NCBI GenBank assembly: GCA_026982215.1
Contig: JALSHN010000069.1
Location: 1 to 5,238, forward strand
Source: Gammaproteobacteria bacterium
GTDB taxonomy: Bacteria; Pseudomonadota; Gammaproteobacteria; S012-40
Direction of reading: 5' to 3'
Length of the DNA stretch: 5,238 nucleotides
The notes beneath the pieces were generated by a model, which was not told where the DNA came from, made no database searches, and saw only the letters and a list, made by a program, of their open reading frames with translations. How positions within the stretch are numbered: position 1 is the stretch's first letter; the number at the start of each line of letters is the position of its first letter. Positions 1 through 5,238 of the stretch are shown one piece after another. Made by a program: the position numbers and the translations under genes.

Positions 1-1029
1 GCGCAGGGCCTCCAGGGCCTCGGCCACCGGGGGGTCTTCCCGATGACCCTCGAGATCGAGGAAGAAGACGTAGTCCCAGGGGGCGCGGCGGGAGGGGCGC
101 GATTCGATGCGGGTCATGCTCACCCCGTGACGTTCCAGCGGGGCCAGCAGCCGATAGAGGGCGCCGGGGCGGTTCTGGGTGGAGAGCAGCAGCGAGGTCT
201 TGTCCGCTCCGGTGGGACCGGCATCGCGGGCGCCGATCACCAGGAAGCGGGTGGTGTTGTCGGGCTCGTCTTCGATGTTGGCAGCCAGGATTTCCAGCTC
301 GTAGATCTCCGCCGCCGCCTCGCTGGCGATGGCCGCGGCCTCGGGATCTTCGGCGGCCAGGCGGGCGGCCTCGGCGTTGGAGGAGACGCTCACTCGCTCG
401 ACACCGACGAGGTGGGCACCCAGCCATTCCCGGCATTGGGCCAGGGCCTGCTGGTGGGCATAGACCCGCCGCACCGCCTCCAGCGAGCCGGCGCGGGAGA
501 GGAGCTGGTGATGGATGCGCAACACCACCTCGCCGCAAATTTTCAACGGCGAGGCCATGAAGCGGTCCAGGGTGTGGGTGACCACCCCTTCAGTGGAGTT
601 CTCCACCGGCACCACGCCATAATGGGCCGCACCGGCCTCCACCTCGCGGAACACCTCGTCGATGGCCCCCACCGGCCGGGTGCGCACCGCATGGCCGAAG
701 TGCTTCAGCGCCGCGGCCTGGGTGAAGGTGCCTTCGGGGCCGAGGAAGGCCACCTGCAGCGGCAGTTCCAGCGCCAAGCAGGCGGACATGAGTTCGCGGA
801 ACAGCCGCGCCACCGTCTCGTCGGGCAGGGGGCCAGGGTTGTCGTGCTTCACCCGACGCAGGATCCGGGCCTCGCGGTCGGGGCGGTAGAAGCCGTCGTC
901 CCCCTCGCCCTGGGCGCGCTTGGCCTCCCCCACCGCCTGGGCCAGCCGGGCACGCTCGTTGAGCAGGGCCAACAGACGGGCGTCCAGCTCGTCGATGCGC
1001 TCGCGCAGCCGGTTCAGCTCCTCGCTCAC
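1..1029 (-). CDS. pheA: Bifunctional chorismate mutase/prephenate dehydratase (P-protein), 3' end cut
   Basis: PheA converts chorismate to prephenate and then to phenylpyruvate, the committed route to phenylalanine, in the cytoplasm. The frame is open to position 1, giving 343 residues; Pseudomonas-type P-proteins are about 365, so roughly 20 are missing. It starts with GTG (MSEELNRLRERID). An AroQ-type chorismate mutase domain covers about 1-88, with residues matching the E. coli active site: Arg9, Arg26, Lys37, Arg52 and Glu53. Prephenate dehydratase covers about 91-268, from VAFLGPEGTFTQAA through VPVENSTEGVV (140-150) to the catalytic-type TRF motif at 260-262. An ACT domain starts near 278 with the phenylalanine-binding signatures GAL (289-291) and ESRP (309-312), so end-product feedback inhibition is expected. 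The GTG is favoured over later starts because it opens the mutase domain, overlaps the serA stop (GTGA) and has GGAGG just upstream. Confidence 0.97.
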   Translation of the reverse strand, partial: MSEELNRLRERIDELDARLLALLNERARLAQAVGEAKRAQGEGDDGFYRPDREARILRRVKHDNPGPLPDETVARLFRELMSACLALELPLQVAFLGPEGTFTQAAALKHFGHAVRTRPVGAIDEVFREVEAGAAHYGVVPVENSTEGVVTHTLDRFMASPLKICGEVVLRIHHQLLSRAGSLEAVRRVYAHQQALAQCREWLGAHLVGVERVSVSSNAEAARLAAEDPEAAAIASEAAAEIYELEILAANIEDEPDNTTRFLVIGARDAGPTGADKTSLLLSTQNRPGALYRLLAPLERHGVSMTRIESRPSRRAPWDYVFFLDLEGHREDPPVAEALEALR

Positions 1030-2207
1030 GGGGCCTCCGGATCGGGAATGGCACGCACTTTGAGAACCCCATCGATGGCCTCGAGACTTTCCAGGACCTG
1101 AGGACCGGGATGACGATCCACGTCGATCAGGGTGTAGGCCACTTCACCACGGGACTTGTTCACCAGATCGACGATGTTGAGGCCATCCTCGGCCAGGCGG
1201 GTGGAGACCTGCCCCACCATGTTGGGGACGTTGCGATTGGCCACCGCCAGGCGGAAGCCCTCGCTGCGTGGCAGCACCACTTCGGGGAAGTTGACCGCAT
1301 TGACGATGTTGCCGTGCTCCAGGTAGGCGCGCAGTTGTTCCACCACCATCACCGCGCAGTTCTCCTCCGCCTCTACGGTGGAGGCGCCCAGGTGAGGCAG
1401 GGCCACCACCTTGGGGTGGCGGCGGTTGGCATCACTGGGGAAATCGCAGACGTAGCCGTGCAAACGGCCCTGATCCAGCGCGGCGATCACGGCGGACTCG
1501 TCCACCACCCCGGCGCGGGCGAAGTTGAGCACCACCGCCCCCTTGGGCATGCGGCTCAGGCGCTCGGCGTTGATCAGGCCGCGGGTGGTGTCGGTGAGGG
1601 GGACGTGGACGGAGACGAAGTCCACCCGGGAGACCAAGTCATCGACGCTGGCGGCCTGGCGCACCTTGGAAGAAAGCTGCCACGCCCCGGCCACGGTGAT
1701 CCCGGGGTCGAATCCATAGACCTCCATGCCGAGATCCACCGCGGCATTGGCCACCAAACGGCCGATGGCCCCCAGACCGATGATGCCCAGGCGCCGGCCT
1801 TTGAGTTCGAAACCGGAGAAGCGTTTCTTGCCGGCCTCCACCGCCTTCTCCAGCGCCTCACCCGTCTCCTCCAGGGTGCGCACGTAATCCCACGCGGGGC
1901 AGAGATTGCGGGCGGCGAGCAGCATGCCGGCCAGCACCAGTTCCTTGACGGCATTGGCGTTGGCACCGGGGGCATTGAACACCGGCACGCCCCGTTGGGT
2001 GAGGGCATCCACCGGGATGTTGTTGACTCCGGCACCGGCCCGGGCCACCGCCAGCACGCTCTCGGGGATGGGATGGGCGTGGAGATTGAAAGAGCGCAGA
2101 ATGATGGCGTCGGGATTGGGCAGCTCGGAGGCCACTTCGTAGCGCCCCCGTGGCAAGTGCTCCAGGCCGGCGGCGGCGATGTGGTTGAGGGTGAGGATCT
2201 TGAACAT
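1026..2207 (-). CDS. serA: D-3-phosphoglycerate dehydrogenase with C-terminal ACT domain
   Basis: SerA catalyses NAD-dependent oxidation of 3-phosphoglycerate to 3-phosphohydroxypyruvate, the entry step of serine synthesis, in the cytoplasm. The 393-residue protein is a D-isomer-specific 2-hydroxyacid dehydrogenase. The substrate domain includes AGAGVNNIP (57-65) and NAPGANANAVKELV (78-91). The Rossmann domain follows with GLGAIG at 144-149 and Asp167 as the likely NAD-ribose ligand. Catalytic Arg231 lies in NFARAGVVDE and His272 in PHLGAST. The position matching the catalytic Glu of E. coli SerA (TEP) is Asp259 in CDFPSDA. An ACT domain spans about 318-388 (NRNVPNMVGQV, LAEDGLNI). There is no long intervening domain, so this is the short SerA form, near 390-410 residues. 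The ATG is set by a strong AGGAGG four bases upstream. SerA rather than a generic 2-hydroxyacid dehydrogenase is favoured by the ACT domain and adjacency to serC. Confidence 0.95.
   Translation of the reverse strand: MFKILTLNHIAAAGLEHLPRGRYEVASELPNPDAIILRSFNLHAHPIPESVLAVARAGAGVNNIPVDALTQRGVPVFNAPGANANAVKELVLAGMLLAARNLCPAWDYVRTLEETGEALEKAVEAGKKRFSGFELKGRRLGIIGLGAIGRLVANAAVDLGMEVYGFDPGITVAGAWQLSSKVRQAASVDDLVSRVDFVSVHVPLTDTTRGLINAERLSRMPKGAVVLNFARAGVVDESAVIAALDQGRLHGYVCDFPSDANRRHPKVVALPHLGASTVEAEENCAVMVVEQLRAYLEHGNIVNAVNFPEVVLPRSEGFRLAVANRNVPNMVGQVSTRLAEDGLNIVDLVNKSRGEVAYTLIDVDRHPGPQVLESLEAIDGVLKVRAIPDPEAP
1034..1038 (-). promoter_or_regulatory. Ribosome binding site of pheA, inside serA
   Basis: GGAGG lies four bases before the pheA GTG, within the codons for the last residues of SerA (PEAP). 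It supports the GTG start, which shares the four bases GTGA (1026-1029) with the serA stop codon. Confidence 0.8.
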
Positions 2208-2211
2208 GGCG

Positions 2212-2217
2212 CCTCCT
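2212..2217 (-). promoter_or_regulatory. Ribosome binding site of serA
   Basis: AGGAGG sits four bases before the serA ATG, and its first A is the last base of the serC TGA stop. This perfect Shine-Dalgarno core decides the serA start and implies coupled translation of serC and serA. The whole serC-serA gap (2208-2216) is nine bases, leaving no room for a separate promoter or terminator between them. Confidence 0.85.
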
Positions 2218-3299
2218 CAGCCGTGGCGGCGTTCGAATTCGGCCATGAATTGCACCAGGGCGTCCACCCCTTCCTCGGGCATGGCGTTGTAGATGGAGGC
2301 CCGCATCCCCCCCACCGAACGGTGTCCCTTGAGGGTGGTGAGCCCTTCGGCCTCGGCCTCTTTCAGGAACAGCGGATCCAGGGCGGGGTCGGCGAGGGTG
2401 AAGGGGACGTTCATCCATGAGCGGTCGGCCGGATTCACCGGATTGGCATAGAAATCGGAGCCGTCGATGGCGCCGTAGAGCTTCTCTGCCTTGCGGCGGT
2501 TGCGCTCACCCATGGCGGCCAATCCCCCCTGACGCTTGAGCCATTGGAACACCAGCCCGGCGAGATACCAGGCGTAGGTGGGCGGGGTGTTGTACATGGA
2601 GCCGGCCTCGGCATGGGTGGCGTAGTCCAGCAGGGTGGGAGTACCGGCCTGGGCATGGCCGATGAGGTCCTCACGGACGATGACGATGGTCAATCCCGCC
2701 GGGCCGATGTTCTTCTGTGCCCCGGCGTAGATGACGCCGAAACGGGAGACATCGATGGGCCGCGAGAGGATGGTGGAGGACATGTCGGCCACCAAGGGGA
2801 CCTCGCCGGTTTCCGGAATCCAGTGGAACTCCACGCCCTGGATGGTCTCGTTGGGGGTGTAGTGGACATAAGCCGCCTCGGGGTCGAGCTGCCACGCCTG
2901 CTGCGGTGGAATGCGGGTAAAACCCGTCTCCTCGCTGCTGGCCGCGATGCTCACCGCCCCGAAACGCTTGCCCTCGGCGATCGCCTTCTTGGACCAGGAG
3001 CCGGTGAGCACGTAGTCGGCCTTGCCCGGTCCGCGCATCAGGTTCAGGGGTACCATGGCGAATTGCAGCGAGGCACCGCCCTGGAGGAACAGCACCCGGT
3101 AGTTCTCGGGAATGGCCATCAGTTCGCGCAGGTCGGCCTCGGCCTGCCGGGCGATGGACATGAACTGCTTGCCGCGATGGCTCATCTCCATCACCGACAT
3201 GCCCGTGCCGTGCCAGTCGAGCATCTCGTCCCGGGCCTGGCGCAACACCTCCTCGGGGAGCATGGCCGGCCCGGCGCTGAAGTTGTATACCCGGGTCAT
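2217..3299 (-). CDS. serC: Phosphoserine aminotransferase
   Basis: SerC is a cytoplasmic, PLP-dependent, class V (fold type I) aminotransferase, normally a homodimer. It converts 3-phosphohydroxypyruvate plus glutamate to 3-phosphoserine plus 2-oxoglutarate. The same enzyme family transaminates 3-hydroxy-4-phosphohydroxy-2-oxobutyrate in PLP synthesis. The 360-residue product has the family's usual length. It starts NFSAGPAMLPEEVL and has HRGK at 41-44 (substrate-phosphate His-Arg), QGGASLQF at 73-80, Trp102, Thr152 in NETIQG, Asp172 in ADMSS, and the Schiff-base lysine Lys196 in YAGAQKNIGPAG. GGMRASIYNAMPEEGV lies near the C-terminus, at 330-345. The ATG is chosen because the family begins right there and it overlaps the gyrA stop (ATGA). 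SerC is followed nine bases later by serA, the preceding step in the pathway. No key residue is missing. Confidence 0.98.
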   Translation of the reverse strand: MTRVYNFSAGPAMLPEEVLRQARDEMLDWHGTGMSVMEMSHRGKQFMSIARQAEADLRELMAIPENYRVLFLQGGASLQFAMVPLNLMRGPGKADYVLTGSWSKKAIAEGKRFGAVSIAASSEETGFTRIPPQQAWQLDPEAAYVHYTPNETIQGVEFHWIPETGEVPLVADMSSTILSRPIDVSRFGVIYAGAQKNIGPAGLTIVIVREDLIGHAQAGTPTLLDYATHAEAGSMYNTPPTYAWYLAGLVFQWLKRQGGLAAMGERNRRKAEKLYGAIDGSDFYANPVNPADRSWMNVPFTLADPALDPLFLKEAEAEGLTTLKGHRSVGGMRASIYNAMPEEGVDALVQFMAEFERRHG

Positions 3300-5238
3300 G
3301 CGTCGTTTCCTTGTGGCTGGGGATCGTGAGTCTCGCTGTCGTCGTCTTCTTCCTCGGCGATGCGGGCCAACCCCACCAGACGGTCGCCCGCTTCCAGTTT
3401 GATGAGCCGGACCCCCTGGGTGTTGCGGCTCATGGCCCGCACCTCGCTCACCCGGGTGCGCACCAGGATGCCGCGTTCGCTGATGAGCATGATCTGGTCG
3501 CCCTCCTCCACCAGCACCGCGCCCACCACGGCGCCATTGCGCACGCTGGTCTGGATGGAGATGACCCCTTGGCCGCCGCGGTTGCGCAAGGGGTATTCCT
3601 CCAGGGGGGTACGCTTGCCATAGCCGTTCTCGGTGGCGGTGAGCACATAGCGGCCGTTGCCACCACCCACCACCAGCAGCGAGACCACCCGTTGGCCCTC
3701 GGCCAGTTTGATGCCGCGTACGCCACAGGCGGTACGCCCCATGGGTCGGACCCCCTCTTCGTGGAAGCGGATGGCCTTGCCGTCGCTGGAGAGCAGCATC
3801 ACCTCACAATCACCGTCGGTGAGGTCCACCCCCACCAGGCAGTCCCCCTCACGCAGCTCGATGGCGATGATGCCGTTGCTGCGCGGACGGGAGAAGTCGA
3901 TCAACGGGGTCTTCTTGACCGTGCCGGCGGCGGTGGCCATGAACACGTAACGGCCGTCGTCGAAACGCTGCACCGGCAACACGGCGTTGATGCGCTCGCC
4001 CTCCTCCAGCGGCAGCAGGTTGACGATGGGACGGCCGCGGGCGTTGCGCCCGGCCCGGGGCAGTTGATAGACCTTGAGCCAGTAGAGCTTGCCGCGACTG
4101 GAGAAACACAGCAGGGTGTCATGGCTGTTGGCCACGAACAGGCGCTCGACGAAGTCCTCCTCGCGGGTACGGGTGACGCTGCGGCCGCGGCCGCCACGGC
4201 GCTGGGCCTGGTAGTCACTGAGCGGCTGGGCCTTGACGTAACCGGCGTGGGACAGGGTGACCACCATGTCCTCGCGGGGGATGAGGTCCTCCTGGGAGAG
4301 GTCGGAATAGTCCTCGCGGATCTCGGTGCGACGGGCATCGCCGAACTGTTCCTTCTCCTCCAGCAATTCCTCGCGGATCACTTCCATCAGTCGCTCGGGA
4401 CGGGCGAGGATGTCCATCAACCCGGCGATACGTTCCAGGAGGTCCTGGTATTCGTTGATGATCTTGTCCTGCTCCAGGCCGGTGAGGCGGTGCAGCCGCA
4501 TCTCCAGGATGGCCTGGGCCTGCTCGGGGGAGAGACGGTAGCCGTCGTCGTGGAGTCCGAAGGCGGGGTCGAGGTCCTCGGGGCGGGAGGCCTGGGCCCC
4601 GGCCCGCTCCAGCATGGCGGTCACCGGGCCCGGCGCCCAGGTGCGTTCCAGCAATGCCGCCTTGGCCTCGGCCGGCCCCGGCGCGGCCTTGATGAGGGCG
4701 ATGATGGGGTCGATGTTGGCCAGAGCCACCGCCAGGCCTTCCAGCAGGTGGGCCCGCGCCCGCGCCTTGCGCAGCTCGAACACCGTGCGCCGAGTGACCA
4801 CCTCGCGACGGTGGCGAATGAAGGCGTCGATGATCTGGCGCAGATTGAGCAACTGCGGCCGCCCGTCCACCAGGGCCACCATGTTGATGCCGAACACGGT
4901 CTGGAGCTGGGTGTGCTGGTAGAGGTTGTTGAGCACCACCTCGCCCATCACCCCGCGCTTGAGCTCGATGACCACCCGGATGCCTTCCTTGTCGGATTCG
5001 TCACGCAGCTCGCGGATGCCCTCGATTCGCTTCTCCTTCACCAGCTCGGCGATCTTTTCCATCAGCCGGGCCTTGTTCACCTGGTAGGGCAGCTCGGTGA
5101 CGATGATGGTCTCGCTGTCGTGTTTGTCGTCACGCTCGATGGCCGCCCGGGCACGCACCTGGATCCGGCCACGACCGGTACGGTAGGCCTCGCGGATGCC
5201 TTGGGTGCCATTGATGATGGCGGCGGTGGGGAAGTCGG
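3296..5238 (-). CDS. gyrA: DNA gyrase subunit A, 3' part (N-terminus outside window)
   Basis: GyrA is the DNA-cleaving and DNA-wrapping subunit of the A2B2 type II topoisomerase that introduces negative supercoils in the cytoplasm. The frame is open to the window edge: 646 codons plus two bases are visible, beginning DFPTAAIING, so roughly the first 220 residues are missing by comparison with E. coli GyrA. The quinolone-resistance region and active-site tyrosine are therefore not in the window. Visible landmarks (visible numbering) are LPYQVNKAR near 49, FGINMVAL at 115, QAQAILEMRLHRLTGLE near 239-255, and the GyrA box QRRGGRG at 345-351 (positions 4184-4204), needed for DNA wrapping. Six blade-like repeats of the beta-pinwheel follow, with glycines near 332, 382, 438, 486, 538 and 589. 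The protein ends in an acidic tail (EEEDDDSE, 628-635). The TGA stop overlaps the serC ATG. There is no frameshift; identity is very secure. Confidence 0.98.
   Translation of the reverse strand, partial: DFPTAAIINGTQGIREAYRTGRGRIQVRARAAIERDDKHDSETIIVTELPYQVNKARLMEKIAELVKEKRIEGIRELRDESDKEGIRVVIELKRGVMGEVVLNNLYQHTQLQTVFGINMVALVDGRPQLLNLRQIIDAFIRHRREVVTRRTVFELRKARARAHLLEGLAVALANIDPIIALIKAAPGPAEAKAALLERTWAPGPVTAMLERAGAQASRPEDLDPAFGLHDDGYRLSPEQAQAILEMRLHRLTGLEQDKIINEYQDLLERIAGLMDILARPERLMEVIREELLEEKEQFGDARRTEIREDYSDLSQEDLIPREDMVVTLSHAGYVKAQPLSDYQAQRRGGRGRSVTRTREEDFVERLFVANSHDTLLCFSSRGKLYWLKVYQLPRAGRNARGRPIVNLLPLEEGERINAVLPVQRFDDGRYVFMATAAGTVKKTPLIDFSRPRSNGIIAIELREGDCLVGVDLTDGDCEVMLLSSDGKAIRFHEEGVRPMGRTACGVRGIKLAEGQRVVSLLVVGGGNGRYVLTATENGYGKRTPLEEYPLRNRGGQGVISIQTSVRNGAVVGAVLVEEGDQIMLISERGILVRTRVSEVRAMSRNTQGVRLIKLEAGDRLVGLARIAEEEDDDSETHDPQPQGNDA
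3308..3312 (-). promoter_or_regulatory. Ribosome binding site of serC, inside gyrA
   Basis: AAGGA lies eight bases before the serC ATG and within the last codons of gyrA. Together with the ATGA overlap of stop and start, it suggests that ribosomes finishing gyrA can reinitiate on serC. The match to the anti-Shine-Dalgarno is moderate, weaker than for serA and pheA. Confidence 0.65.

Noticed and set aside
43..1101. A 352-codon open frame on the plus strand, opposite pheA
   Set aside because: It is antisense to a clear pheA. Its product is Gly/His/Gln-rich with no recognisable domain, as expected from the mirror frame of a GC-rich gene.
2208..2216. Possible terminator or promoter between serC and serA
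   Set aside because: The gap is only nine bases and is mostly filled by the Shine-Dalgarno sequence.
1858..2418. A 186-codon minus-strand frame across the serC-serA junction
   Set aside because: It is Arg/Pro/Gly-rich and out of frame with both genes, whose own frames are intact on each side; it is not a frameshifted fragment.
1110..2420. A 436-codon open frame on the plus strand, opposite serA and the end of serC
   Set aside because: It crosses the boundary between two well-supported genes on the other strand, and its composition is low-complexity His/Gly-rich. It is best explained by codon bias of the sense genes.
2544..3329. A 261-codon open frame on the plus strand, opposite serC
   Set aside because: It is the antisense shadow of serC, which has all its active-site motifs. 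No domain is recognisable in it.
3296..5158. A complete, shorter gyrA-like gene starting at the GTG at 5158
   Set aside because: The frame continues upstream to the window edge with conserved GyrA residues (DFPTAAIING, AYRTGRGR), so this GTG is an internal Val codon of a gene cut by the window.

Overview
The window is a single minus-strand gene chain, reading from position 5238 down to 1: gyrA (3' part), serC, serA and pheA (nearly complete). All four calls rest on recognisable protein sequence read directly from the DNA. The bases are GC-rich, with G or C strongly favoured at third codon positions. The proteins and the gyrA-serC-pheA order match a gammaproteobacterium. The order resembles the gyrA-serC-pheA-hisC-aroA cluster of Pseudomonas and relatives, but with serA inserted. 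A GC-rich Chromatiales, Ectothiorhodospiraceae or similar lineage would fit, though I cannot fix the genus.

Layout: 5238-3296 holds the last 646 codons of gyrA (DNA gyrase subunit A). They run from the end of the breakage-reunion core through the C-terminal DNA-wrapping domain. Positions 3299-2217 hold serC (phosphoserine aminotransferase), 2207-1026 hold a 393-residue serA (D-3-phosphoglycerate dehydrogenase with one ACT domain), and 1029-1 hold the first 343 codons of pheA (chorismate mutase/prephenate dehydratase with an ACT domain). There is essentially no non-coding DNA. gyrA and serC share ATGA, serA and pheA share GTGA, and serC and serA are 9 bases apart with the Shine-Dalgarno touching the serC stop codon. 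No internal promoter, terminator, RNA gene, mobile element or CRISPR array is visible. The promoter of the chain would lie upstream of the window, or inside gyrA where I cannot recognise it.

Function: SerA and SerC carry out the first two steps of serine synthesis (3-phosphoglycerate to 3-phosphohydroxypyruvate to 3-phosphoserine); serB is not here. SerC can also serve pyridoxal phosphate synthesis. PheA takes chorismate through prephenate to phenylpyruvate, the precursor of phenylalanine. Both SerA and PheA carry C-terminal ACT domains, so feedback by serine and phenylalanine respectively is plausible. The region looks like ordinary housekeeping sequence. I found no evidence of an undescribed system; the points worth a second look are the serA insertion and some substitutions in SerA.
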